Source: Caulobacter sp. (GTDB lineage Bacteria; Pseudomonadota; Alphaproteobacteria; Caulobacterales; Caulobacteraceae). Taken from it: 64,000 nt of DNA. Positions 8,252-16,479 of the stretch are shown here, piece by piece (within the stretch, counting starts at the first letter, position 1; the number at the start of each line of letters is the position of its first letter). Location of the stretch: contig JAHBYC010000006.1 in NCBI GenBank assembly GCA_019636175.1, forward strand, positions 1 through 64,000, written 5' to 3'. A program made the position numbers and the translations under genes. The notes below the pieces were generated by a model. The model did no database searches. It had not been told where the DNA came from and worked only from the letters and a program-made list of their open reading frames with translations.

Positions 8252-8557
8252 ATGACTAATAACATAAGCCCTATCCGCGCAGTCCCGGAGCCCCCCGTCG
8301 TGGCGCCCGTCGCCATCGGCGCCGTGATCGACCGCCCCGTGGAACCCGCCGCCGAGATCCCGGCGACCGGTCCCAGAGGACAAACCGCCGACCTGCGGTT
8401 GGTGATCGAGGAGGACAAGGACACCGGCGCCTTCGTCTACAAGACCCTCGATCGACGCACCGGCGAGGTCGTCCAGCAACTGCCACGGGAGAGCGTCCTC
8501 AAGGCGATGGCCTCGGACAGCTACAACCCCGGCCTGGTGGTCGACACGCGCGACTAG
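8252..8557 (+). CDS. FlaG-family protein
   Basis: A 101-aa protein. Its second half, DLRLVIEEDKDTGAFVYKTL then RTGEVVQQLPRESVL, matches the FlaG family found beside flagellin genes, where the protein influences filament length in some bacteria. The N-terminal third is Pro/Val rich and probably disordered. I chose ATG 8252 (GGGAGAG directly upstream, tight spacing); a TTG at 8207 would add 15 residues. Its position between two flagellins supports a filament role. Confidence 0.75.
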   Translation: MTNNISPIRAVPEPPVVAPVAIGAVIDRPVEPAAEIPATGPRGQTADLRLVIEEDKDTGAFVYKTLDRRTGEVVQQLPRESVLKAMASDSYNPGLVVDTRD

Positions 8558-8684
8558 ACGCAGCCGTCGGCCTCCGCGGCCCACGAACCCTTTAACCGAC
8601 GTCGCCCCCCGCGACGGCGGCCATCATGGTTTCCGGCCTGTTAACCATACGCACACCATCGGTCCGCTAGCCTGAACGGGAACA

Positions 8685-8721
8685 GGCGGTCGAATCGGCG
8701 ACCGCCAGCGCCGGACGGCGC
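8685..8721 (+). promoter_or_regulatory. double hairpin in flagellin 3 leader
   Basis: Two adjacent perfect stems, GGCGGTCG-AATCGG-CGACCGCC (8685-8706) and GCGCC-GGAC-GGCGC (8708-8721), lie just before the ribosome binding site GCGGAGAC. The layout is the same as in flagellins 1 and 2 although the sequence differs. No GG-N10-GC promoter was found upstream; a GTTAACCATAC element at 8640-8650 followed by GCTAGC suggests a different promoter class. Confidence 0.5.
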
Positions 8722-8738
8722 ACCTGCGGAGACGGTCC

Positions 8739-9575
8739 ATGACCATCGGCGTGCACACCAATCAGTCGGCCCTGATTGCGCTTCAGAATCTGAACAAGAC
8801 CAACGACAACCTGGAAAGCGTCCAGGGGCGCATCAGTACCGGCCTGAAGGTGCAGGGCGCCAAGGACAACGCCTCGGTCTGGGGCATCGCCCAGGCGCAG
8901 CGGGCGGATGTCGGCGCCCTGTCGGCCGTCAAGATGAGCCTGGATCGCGCCACCTCGATCTCCGACGTGGCGCTGACGGCCGGGGAGTCGGTCTCGGACC
9001 TGCTCAACACGCTCAAGGAAAAGGTCGTGGCGGCGATGGACCCGTCGCTCGACTCGGTGTCCCGCACGGCCCTGGACGCCGACTTCAAGGCGACGCTGAA
9101 GCAGATCACCCAGGCCCTGACCAACGCCAGCTTCGACGGCGCCAACCTGCTGGACGGATCGCTGACCAGCAATATCCGCTTCCTGGCCAACGCCGACGCC
9201 AACGCCTACATCACCCTGTCGGTGAAGAACATGTCGCTGGGCGGTTCGCTGATCACCATCGCCTCCACCGCCTCGATCACCACCGCCACCCTGGCGACGG
9301 GCATCCTGTCGCAGCTGAACAGCTCGATCAGCAACGTGAACCAGGCGCTGGGCGACCTGGGCGCCCAGTCCAAGCAGATCGAGGCGCACAACACCTTCAT
9401 CTCCAAGCTGACCGACGTGCTCAACAGCGGTATCGGCAACCTTGTCGATGCCGATCTGGCCAAGGAAAGCGCCCGGCTGCAGGCCCTGCAGGTGCAGCAG
9501 CAACTCGGCGCCCAGGCCCTGTCGATCGCCAACCAGGCGCCGCAGATCGTCCTGTCGCTGTTCCGGGGCGGCTAA
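8739..9575 (+). CDS. flagellin 3 (divergent)
   Basis: A 278-aa flagellin, clearly homologous to the other two but more divergent (ESVQGRISTGLKVQGAKDNA near the N-terminus; [19 protein letters not shown] and [16 protein letters not shown] at the C-terminus). The central region is again Ser/Thr rich. It is probably a minor subunit used at a particular position in the filament, as in multi-flagellin Caulobacter filaments; that is inference. It is followed after only 14 bases by an acetyltransferase gene, suggesting co-transcription. Confidence 0.93.
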   Translation: MTIGVHTNQSALIALQNLNKTNDNLESVQGRISTGLKVQGAKDNASVWGIAQAQRADVGALSAVKMSLDRATSISDVALTAGESVSDLLNTLKEKVVAAMDPSLDSVSRTALDADFKATLKQITQALTNASFDGANLLDGSLTSNIRFLANADANAYITLSVKNMSLGGSLITIASTASITTATLATGILSQLNSSISNVNQALGDLGAQSKQIEAHNTFISKLTDVLNSGIGNLVDADLAKESARLQALQVQQQLGAQALSIANQAPQIVLSLFRGG

Positions 9576-9589
9576 TCCCGACCCCCGAC

Positions 9590-10144
9590 ATGATCGAGCT
9601 TCGCGATCTGGAACCCGGCGACGAGGAGCAGCTCTACCGCTGGCGCCTCGAGCCGGAGGTCGAGCGCTGGATGTCCGACGCCGCCGTGCCCGATCGCGGC
9701 GCCCACCAGCGCTGGTTCGTTGACCTTCTGGCGGGCGACGACGGCCGCGGCTGGATGATCACCCGCTCCGGAAAACCCGTCGGCATGCTGACCCTGACCG
9801 GTCTGGCCAGCCACCATCGACGCGCCGCCTGGAACTGGTTTGTCGGCGATGCCGACGCCCGGGGTCGCGGTGTCGGCCGGGCGGCCCAGGTGCTGGGCCT
9901 GGACAAGGCCTTCCTGGATCTGGGTCTCGACAAGGTCTGGGCGGAGGTCATGGCCGACAACGACGGCGCCCTGAAGCTTCAGGCCGCCTGCGGCTTCCTA
10001 CGCGAGGGCTATCTGCGCGACCACGTCCTGAAGAACGGCAAGCGTCGCGACGTGGTGTTGCTGGGCATGCTGGCCGGCGACTGGCGGGCGCGGCGGGAAA
10101 AGGCCAGGGCGGACCTGGTCGAGGCGCGACTGATCGCCCCTTAA
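9590..10144 (+). CDS. GNAT acetyltransferase, PseH/FlmH-like (second copy)
   Basis: A 184-aa GNAT protein with acetyl-CoA loop ARGRGVGRA (about residue 88) and the PseH-like C-terminus MADNDGALKLQAACGFLREG, LRDHVLKNGKRRDVVLLGML. It is a paralogue of the protein at 4150. It starts 14 bases after flagellin 3, so the two are likely one transcript, which supports a role in flagellin sugar synthesis or flagellin modification. Other pseudaminic acid genes are not in the window. Substrate is unproven. Confidence 0.68.
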   Translation: MIELRDLEPGDEEQLYRWRLEPEVERWMSDAAVPDRGAHQRWFVDLLAGDDGRGWMITRSGKPVGMLTLTGLASHHRRAAWNWFVGDADARGRGVGRAAQVLGLDKAFLDLGLDKVWAEVMADNDGALKLQAACGFLREGYLRDHVLKNGKRRDVVLLGMLAGDWRARREKARADLVEARLIAP

Positions 10145-10211
10145 CGCCCTGTAAGCGCCATATGCGCGATACTGACCGCGAAGGCGTGCGTCCGCGCGTC
10201 GGGAACCGCTC

Positions 10212-12947
10212 GTGATCACTTTCGATACCTCGGTCCTGCTGGGTTATTACCAGGCGCGAACCGGTCAGGGCTCCACCCTGGCGACGGGATCCACGAGCTC
10301 GTACAAAACCAAATATGCGCCGACCGCGCCCTGGTCGACGGGTTCGGAGGCGCCACGCGCTTCGGCCCTGGTGCAGTCGGTGATGCAGGGCCGCAGGTTC
10401 ATCGACGAGAACGCCGCCACCCTCGACCTTCCCGGCTCCAGCGCCGACTACAAGAAGCTGTTTGCCCTGTTCCAGGGCCTCAACGCCCTGACCGGCCTGG
10501 CCGAACGGATGAGTGTTCGCGGCGTCAGCGATGCCGAAAAGAGCAAAATCCAGAAGCTGTTCACCAAGGGTCTCTCTGAAACCACCGCCTATGCCGACAG
10601 CCTGAAACTGGCCCAGCTGCGGCTGACCCGCGGCGAGGCGATGCTGTCTGACAAGACATCGGTGGGCGTGCCCCGGGCCGACTACAGCTACACCACCGGA
10701 ACCGTGCATACCGGCACGGCCAACGACGCCGTCGACGCCTTCGCCGGGGCGGCGGCCTTCACCATCGACGTCAAGAAGCTCAACACCACCCAGACCATCA
10801 GCATCGACCTGTCCGAAATGGGCTCGGCCACCCGCTCGATGAGCAATGTGGCCGCCTTCATCAATGACAAGCTGTCAGCGGCGGGTGTGGCCACACGGTT
10901 CCAGCTGAGCCGCACCCCCGGCGAGGTCAAGACGACCAAGACCGGCGGGACCACGGTCACCCTGCCGGCCGAGCCGGACAAATACGCCTTCAAGATCGTC
11001 GGCGACTCCTCGGAGAAGGTCACCTTCTCGGCCGCGTCGGCGACCCCGGCTGTCTATGTCTCCACCGTCGCCGGCAACCCTGATCCGGACAAGGACAAGA
11101 CCACCGACGACGCGGTCTATGTCAGCGGCCTCATCAAGACCGCGGCGGCGACGACGGCGGGGCAGGTCGGCTCGCGGGTCTTCGCCAATGGTCTCGAAAA
11201 GACGGTCACCGGCGTTCGCGACAGCCAGGTCGGGCCGGACGGCTCGGTCTATATGCTGGCCGAGGTCTCGGGAGACACCGATGGCCAGACCATCAAGGGC
11301 GAGAACGATGTCGCCCTGCTCAAGTACGACTCCCAGGGCCAGCTGATCTACGCCCGCACCATGGGCGCTGTCGGAACGATGAAGGCCAACGCCCTGGCCA
11401 TTTCCGCCGATGGCCAGGTGGCCATCGCCGGCTCGATCACCGGCCAGCTCGAGGGGACGACCAACGGCCCGATCAATTCGGGGCCGACCTCCAGCCTCAG
11501 CGACAGTTTCGTCACCCTGTTCAACGCCAAGGGCGAGGAGCAGTGGACCAGCCGGCGCGGGGCCCTGCAGGATGATGAAGCCACTGCCGTGGCCTTCGGC
11601 GCCGACGGCACGGTCTATGTCGGCGGCAAGACCAAGTCCTCGATGCCGGGCGCCTCGGGGCTTGGCGGCTGGGACGGCTATCTGACGGCCTTCAGCACTG
11701 ACGCGCTCGGCAAGCCCAAGACCCTCTTCACCGAGCAGCTGGGCGGGGCGGGCAATGACGAGGTCAAGGGCCTGGTCGTCGACGGCTCACAGGTCATCGT
11801 GGCCGGTATGGAAGACAAGCACGCGGTGCTGCGCAGCTTCGACGTCACCGGCGGAACCGCCACCGCCGTCGCCAGCCGCGATCTTGGCGACCTGCTGGGC
11901 GGGACCGTGGCCGGCATCCGCCTTGAGGGCGGCCAGCTCTACATCGGCGGCTCGACCCGCAATGGCTCGGTCGCCCTGGGCGCCGCCGCCTCCGCCTACG
12001 CCGGCGGCATGGACGGCTTCGCGGGCCGGCTGTCGACCGATCTGTCCAGCACGGCCCAGGACGCGCTCAGCTACTATGGCGGCTCCGGCGACGACACGGT
12101 CACCGGCATGGCCGTGGCCAATGGCAAGGTCTGGCTCACCGGCCTGGCGGGCGCCAACATGCCCGACGGCTCCGATCCGATCGCCAGCCAGGACGGCTAT
12201 ATCGTCGAGGTCGATCCCACGACCGGCGCGGCGGGCTCGGCCCAGCGGATCACCGGCAAGGACGGCTATGTCACCCCGACCTCCATCGCCGTGGACGCGA
12301 CCGGCGCCTCGGTGCTCGACGCCTTCGGACTGCCCCGGGGCTCGCTGGAATACACCGACTCCGCCCTGATCACGGCGGCGACCTCGGCCCGGCCCGGCGA
12401 CCAGTTCCAGATCCGCACCCGCGAGGGCGGCGCCCTGGCCACCGTCACCCTCTCGGCCAACGACACATTGGAAACCCTGGCGGCCAAGGTCCGTCGGGCG
12501 GGCGGCTACCGCGCCAAGGTCGAGGTGGTCAGCGATGGCGACGTCCGCCGCCTGAAGATCACCCCGAGCAACGCCAACGCCCAGGTCGAGATCCTGCCGG
12601 GCAAGAACGGCAGGAACCTGCTGGACTCCATCGGTCTGGCCGAGGGCGTCGTGCGGCAGACCACGGTCGTCGATGGCCGCACGGTTTCGGCGGGCGGCGG
12701 CGGCAACGTCTATGGCCTGGGCCTGGCCAACGACATCAACCTTTCCACCGAGGATTCGACCCGCGCCGCCCTGCTGGTGCTGTCCAAGGCGATGAGTTCG
12801 ATCCGCACCGCCTACAAGGACCTGGAGACCGCCGCCAAGCCCGCCTCGGTCAAGGCCGTCGAGGCCGCCAGCGGCCCGGTGCCCAGCTACCTGACCGACC
12901 AGATCGCCAACTACACCGCCGCCCTCAATCGCCTGAGCGGGGGCTGA
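10212..12947 (+). CDS. flaEY: FlaEY-like large flagellar protein with propeller repeats
   Basis: A 911-aa protein beginning at GTG 10212. Residues 1-150 look helical. Residues about 174-231 (AAFTIDVKKLNTTQTISIDL ... FINDKLSAAGVA) and 731-783 (FQIRTREGGALATVTLSAND ... LKITPSN) resemble the flagellin/hook IN module. Between them, residues about 330-700 carry repeated blades such as ALAISADGQVAIAGSITG, AVAFGADGTVYVGGKT and GIRLEGGQLYIGGST, indicating a beta-propeller. No signal peptide is seen. Caulobacter flaEY lies with a flagellin cluster and affects filament assembly; I infer this is its counterpart from position and size. Export by the flagellar system is plausible because of the IN modules. 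Confidence 0.6.
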   Translation: MITFDTSVLLGYYQARTGQGSTLATGSTSSYKTKYAPTAPWSTGSEAPRASALVQSVMQGRRFIDENAATLDLPGSSADYKKLFALFQGLNALTGLAERMSVRGVSDAEKSKIQKLFTKGLSETTAYADSLKLAQLRLTRGEAMLSDKTSVGVPRADYSYTTGTVHTGTANDAVDAFAGAAAFTIDVKKLNTTQTISIDLSEMGSATRSMSNVAAFINDKLSAAGVATRFQLSRTPGEVKTTKTGGTTVTLPAEPDKYAFKIVGDSSEKVTFSAASATPAVYVSTVAGNPDPDKDKTTDDAVYVSGLIKTAAATTAGQVGSRVFANGLEKTVTGVRDSQVGPDGSVYMLAEVSGDTDGQTIKGENDVALLKYDSQGQLIYARTMGAVGTMKANALAISADGQVAIAGSITGQLEGTTNGPINSGPTSSLSDSFVTLFNAKGEEQWTSRRGALQDDEATAVAFGADGTVYVGGKTKSSMPGASGLGGWDGYLTAFSTDALGKPKTLFTEQLGGAGNDEVKGLVVDGSQVIVAGMEDKHAVLRSFDVTGGTATAVASRDLGDLLGGTVAGIRLEGGQLYIGGSTRNGSVALGAAASAYAGGMDGFAGRLSTDLSSTAQDALSYYGGSGDDTVTGMAVANGKVWLTGLAGANMPDGSDPIASQDGYIVEVDPTTGAAGSAQRITGKDGYVTPTSIAVDATGASVLDAFGLPRGSLEYTDSALITAATSARPGDQFQIRTREGGALATVTLSANDTLETLAAKVRRAGGYRAKVEVVSDGDVRRLKITPSNANAQVEILPGKNGRNLLDSIGLAEGVVRQTTVVDGRTVSAGGGGNVYGLGLANDINLSTEDSTRAALLVLSKAMSSIRTAYKDLETAAKPASVKAVEAASGPVPSYLTDQIANYTAALNRLSGG

Positions 12948-13010
12948 CCCCTTCGGCTTCCTGCAGGCTTGCGCTTGAAAGCGTCGCAATGTCGCGCTAG
13001 CGCTGAATTC

Positions 13011-13715
13011 ATGGAATTTCTCAAGGATCGCCGCGTCGTTCTGGGCCTGGGCGCCCTGATCGCCATCCTGCTGGGGGCGTTGATCGCCATTGCCATCGCC
13101 GGCGGCTCGAAGAAGGACGATGGTCCGCCGCCGGCCTCCCAGGGCGGCCTGGTGGTCGAACAGGGTCGCGACGACGACACCAAGCTTGATCCCGCCCGTC
13201 CGATCCGCTGCTTCGTCGAGGGCCAGTTCGCCGGCGAGGTGACCCTGGCCGAGTGCGCCAGGCGCAACGGCGTCGCCACCGGCGCCCTGGACGTGGGCGT
13301 TGACGAGACCGGCGCCCTGTCGGCGTCCGGCCAGACCGGCGCCATCGTCGCGCCGCTGCCGCCGACCGAGGTCCAGACCGCGCCGCCGCACCCCGTCCCC
13401 GCGCCGATGCCGCAACCGCCGGGACCGGCAGCGCCGGCTCCGGCCCCCGCGCCGACCTCTGTCGCCGACGGCGGCGCCTGCTGGCGCTACGCCGATGCCA
13501 CCTGGAGCAAGGTCGCCGACGGGCTCAGCCTCAATGCCTGCGTCCAGCGTCTCTACGCCGGCCAGTGCGAGCGCTCCGGTCGCGCCAGCTATGGCCGCTG
13601 GGGCCAGCAGACCCTGCGGCTGGTGCCGGGCAAGGTGGAGATTTCCGACGACAACCGCCGGTTCCGCACCCTCGCCAGGCAGAACCGCAAATGCGTCATC
13701 GAGCCGGTCTCTTGA
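13011..13715 (+). CDS. single-pass membrane protein of unknown function
   Basis: A 234-aa protein with a short basic N-terminus (EFLKDRRVV), one membrane helix (about residues 8-31), a Pro-rich spacer (about 120-150) and a C-terminal Cys-containing domain (GGACWRYADATW, QCERSGRASYGRWG, KCVIEPVS). The C-terminal part should be periplasmic and may have disulfides. I chose ATG 13011 because the membrane helix follows directly. The stop codon lies inside a 13-bp tandem duplication. I do not recognise a family. Confidence 0.6.
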   Translation: MEFLKDRRVVLGLGALIAILLGALIAIAIAGGSKKDDGPPPASQGGLVVEQGRDDDTKLDPARPIRCFVEGQFAGEVTLAECARRNGVATGALDVGVDETGALSASGQTGAIVAPLPPTEVQTAPPHPVPAPMPQPPGPAAPAPAPAPTSVADGGACWRYADATWSKVADGLSLNACVQRLYAGQCERSGRASYGRWGQQTLRLVPGKVEISDDNRRFRTLARQNRKCVIEPVS

Positions 13716-13726
13716 GCCGGTCTCTT
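13701..13726. repeat. 13-bp tandem duplication at a stop codon
   Basis: GAGCCGGTCTCTT occurs twice in direct succession, followed by a diverged partial third copy GAGCCCGTC. The first junction forms the TGA stop of the upstream gene, so a further slip would change the C-terminus. It looks like replication slippage. Confidence 0.8.
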
Positions 13727-13759
13727 GAGCCCGTCGGGGCGGGGGCATAGGGTCTTTGC

Positions 13760-14137
13760 ATGATCAAGCACCTGCCGCTGCTCGCCGCCGGCCTCGCCCT
13801 GTCCCTGGCGGCCTGTGAAAAGGTTCCCGAGGCGCCCTACGACAAGGGGGTCTGCTTCCACGCCGTCCCGCAGGCGGGCAACACCTTCCGCTTCAACCCG
13901 GTGAAGAAGAACGTCGCCTCGGTGGAATACTGCGCCGCCGAGCTGGAAGGCATGCGCCTGCGCTTCCTGTCCATGGGCAGCCAGAACCGCGAGATCGTCG
14001 GCGCCTACCAGGGCAGCTTCCTGATCCTCAATCAGGCCGGAATCTTCCGCCGCGCCAAGTGGAACGGAACCCAGTATCTGCTGCTGGTCCGGGTCAACGG
14101 CAAGCTGGCCCAGCCGGGCGCGGTGCCCGACTACTGA
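13760..14137 (+). CDS. small lipoprotein of unknown function
   Basis: A 125-aa protein with a lipoprotein signal: MIKHLPLLAAGLALSLAAC ends in a lipobox LAAC with the modified Cys at residue 19. The mature part is compact with two further Cys (CFHAV, EYCAAEL) and ends in AQPGAVPDY. It follows the previous membrane protein gene by 44 bases in the same direction. No family is recognised. Confidence 0.7.
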   Translation: MIKHLPLLAAGLALSLAACEKVPEAPYDKGVCFHAVPQAGNTFRFNPVKKNVASVEYCAAELEGMRLRFLSMGSQNREIVGAYQGSFLILNQAGIFRRAKWNGTQYLLLVRVNGKLAQPGAVPDY

Positions 14138-14290
14138 TTTCCGGCGCCTTGCGGGACGCGATCTTGCTGTGGACTGTTGTCAGCGGACGTGAACAAAGCA
14201 TAAACATTAAGCTTGCGCGGTTTCCGGGCCGGCCTTAGGGTCCGCCGCAGATGCCGGCGCGGATGGTCGCCGGGCGAGATGGAGAGTCCC

Positions 14291-14800
14291 ATGGCGGGCA
14301 GCGTCAACAAGGTCATTCTGGTCGGCAACCTGGGCAAGGACCCGGAAATCCGCACCCTCAACTCCGGCGACCGGGTCGCCAACCTGTCCATCGCCACTTC
14401 GGAGACTTGGCGTGACCGCAACAGCGGCGAGCGCAAGGAGAAGACCGAGTGGCATCGGGTCGTCATCTTCAACGACAACATCGTCAAGGTCGCCGAGCAG
14501 TATCTGCGCAAGGGCTCGACGGTCTATGTCGAGGGCTCGCTGCAGACCCGCAAATGGACCGACCAGCAGGGCGTTGAGAAGTATTCCACCGAGATCGTGC
14601 TGCAGAAGTTCCGCGGCGAACTGACCATGCTGGGCGGCCGCGGCGACGGCGGCGGCGCCTCCGGCGGCGGCGGCGGCGATGACTACGGCTACGGCGGCGG
14701 TTCGGGCGGCGGCGGCGGCTTCGGCGGCGGCCAGCGCAACCAGCCCTCAGGCCCCCGCGAGGACTTCAGCGCCGATCTCGACGACGAGATTCCGTTCTAG
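14291..14800 (+). CDS. ssb: single-stranded DNA-binding protein
   Basis: A 169-aa SSB. The OB-fold occupies residues 1-110 ([51 protein letters not shown]), followed by a Gly-rich linker (about 115-150) and the acidic protein-interaction tip DDEIPF. It coats single-stranded DNA in replication and repair. ATG 14291 with GGAGAG upstream gives the standard N-terminus; an earlier in-frame start adds an Arg-rich stretch and is unlikely. Confidence 0.97.
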   Translation: MAGSVNKVILVGNLGKDPEIRTLNSGDRVANLSIATSETWRDRNSGERKEKTEWHRVVIFNDNIVKVAEQYLRKGSTVYVEGSLQTRKWTDQQGVEKYSTEIVLQKFRGELTMLGGRGDGGGASGGGGGDDYGYGGGSGGGGGFGGGQRNQPSGPREDFSADLDDEIPF

Positions 14801-14901
14801 AACCGGGCCGGTTCCCGCCGTCGGACCGGCGGGCGCACCCTTGTGGCGTGGTTGTCATCAGTCTCTCCCCGGGAGGGGAGGGCGACCTCTGGACCTGGAC
14901 C

Positions 14902-15795
14902 TTGAACTCCGCGCCCCGAACCCCCTTCACGACCTCGGAGTGGCTGGCTATCGGCGCCATCCTGCTGGTCTGGGGCCTGAACAACGCCGCCGCGAAGCTG
15001 GCGACCGAGGTGCTGCCGCCGCTGTTCATGGGCGGCATGCGGTTTCTGATCGCCCTCGTTTTCCTGCTGCCCTTCCTGCGGCCGCCCTGGCCGCCCTGGC
15101 GCGAGTTCCTGCCGCTGGTTCTGCTGGTCGGGCCGCTGCATTTCGGCCTCGTCTACATCGCCTTCGGCATGGTCCATAACCTCAGCCCCATCGTGGTGGC
15201 GCTGCAGCTCTGGATCCCGATGACGGCCCTGTTCTCCTGGCTGATCCTCAAGGAGACCATGCCCCGTGCCGCCGTCGCCGGCATGGCGGTGGCCTTCGCC
15301 GGCGTGGCCTGGATGAGCCTCGATCCGCACGGCGCGGCCGATCTGCCGGGCCTGCTGGTCGGCATTCTCGCCAGCGGTCTGTGGGCCCTTGGCACGGTGC
15401 TGGTGCGACGCGCGCCCCGCGTCCGGCCGCTGAAGATGCAGGCCCTGACCTCGCTGGCCGCCGCCCCGGTCCTGCTGGCGGCCTCCTTCGCCTTCGAGCC
15501 GCAGGTCATCCACCGGGCGACGACCGCGCCGGCCTACGTCTGGGTGCTGGTGGTGTTCGCCGCCCTGGCCTCCACCGTCGGCGCCACGGCCCTGCTGTTC
15601 TGGCTGATCCAGCGGCGGGAGGCGGGGCGGGTGACGCCCTGGTTCCTGCTGACCCCCCTGGTCAGCTGCGCCATCGGCGTCGGGCTGATGGGCGACGCCA
15701 TGACGCTGCAGCTGTTCTGCGGCGGCCTGGCGACCATGGCCGGCGTCGCCCTCGTCGCCCTCAGCGAGCGTCAGGCGGCCAGGGCGGCCGCCTGA
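14902..15795 (+). CDS. EamA-family (DMT) transporter
   Basis: About ten hydrophobic helices in two homologous halves, with VWGLNNAAAKLATEVLPPLF and IVVALQLWIPMTALFSWLI matching the EamA drug/metabolite transporter superfamily. It is an inner-membrane exporter of unknown substrate, often amino acids or small metabolites. The start is uncertain: TTG 14902 gives a short leader before the first helix and lies 18 bases after GGGGAGGG; a GTG at 14848 is possible. Another EamA protein is at 36461. Confidence 0.8.
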   Translation: MNSAPRTPFTTSEWLAIGAILLVWGLNNAAAKLATEVLPPLFMGGMRFLIALVFLLPFLRPPWPPWREFLPLVLLVGPLHFGLVYIAFGMVHNLSPIVVALQLWIPMTALFSWLILKETMPRAAVAGMAVAFAGVAWMSLDPHGAADLPGLLVGILASGLWALGTVLVRRAPRVRPLKMQALTSLAAAPVLLAASFAFEPQVIHRATTAPAYVWVLVVFAALASTVGATALLFWLIQRREAGRVTPWFLLTPLVSCAIGVGLMGDAMTLQLFCGGLATMAGVALVALSERQAARAAA

Positions 15796-15810
15796 GGTTC
15801 CGGGGGGATA

Positions 15811-16356
15811 TTACGGCGCCGCGATCACGCCACAGGCCACCCGGCCGCCGGCGCCGCCGATCGGCTGGGTGAAATAGTCATCGGGCTTTTCGTGGATGAC
15901 GATGGCCGATCCGTCCGCGTCCAGCAGATTGAGCCGCGAATGGCCGTCGGTCAGGGCGGTCCAGGGGCTGAACAGTTCGGCGTGGCTGGTCCCGTCGGCC
16001 GCGACATAGATGTTGTTCAGGTCGCCCGCTTCGTTGAGGCCGGGGTTGAGCAGGCCGTGAACCCGGTCTCCGGCGCCGTGGACATGGCCTCCGGACGACT
16101 TGAAATCGGCGCTGGAGCAATCGCCCTTCTCGTGGAAGTGCATGCCATGCCAGCCGGGGGTCAGGCCCTTGGCGTCCAGGGTGATGAGCACGCCGGTGGG
16201 AGCGTCGGTCAGGATCGCCGATCCCAGGTCCTCTCCGGCCGGTCCCTTCAGCATCACCCGAACGCTGGCCGGTCCGTCCGCCGAGGCGATCCCCGGCGCG
16301 GCGGCGAAGGGAAGGACGAGGGCGGCGGCGGCCGCGGCGAGCAGCATGGTGCGCAT
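15811..16356 (-). CDS. sodC: Cu/Zn superoxide dismutase, periplasmic
   Basis: A 181-aa protein with a signal peptide (residues 1-26) and SodC motifs: copper ligands in GMHFHEKGDC, bridging His in SSGGHVHG, late copper His in VIHEKPDDY, the active-site Arg in GGRVACGVI, and the disulfide Cys pair. It would convert superoxide to peroxide in the periplasm. Unusually, the position of the zinc-ligand His in the canonical HAGDLPN motif is Glu (NEAGDLNN). It is convergent with the EamA gene and divergent from gyrA. Confidence 0.9.
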   Translation of the reverse strand: MRTMLLAAAAAALVLPFAAAPGIASADGPASVRVMLKGPAGEDLGSAILTDAPTGVLITLDAKGLTPGWHGMHFHEKGDCSSADFKSSGGHVHGAGDRVHGLLNPGLNEAGDLNNIYVAADGTSHAELFSPWTALTDGHSRLNLLDADGSAIVIHEKPDDYFTQPIGGAGGRVACGVIAAP

Positions 16357-16479
16357 GATCAGTCTCCGGGTTTGGTCCGTGATAGGCCATGAATGGGGCG
16401 TCCGGGTGGCGCCCCGCGATCTGGAATGATAACTAACCAAAGCACATTCCGTGTCGATTCCACCGGATAGTTTCCTTCC

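Noticed and set aside
8600..8685. Sigma-54 promoter for flagellin 3
   Set aside because: No GG-N10-GC pair with surrounding consensus was found; the GTTAACCATAC element hints at a different promoter class but is not decisive.
11787..13748. A 653-codon antisense frame opposite the FlaEY-like gene
   Set aside because: Shadow frame with biased composition and no motifs.
14640..14740. Simple GGC repeat as a regulatory element
   Set aside because: It encodes the Gly-rich linker of SSB, which explains it fully.
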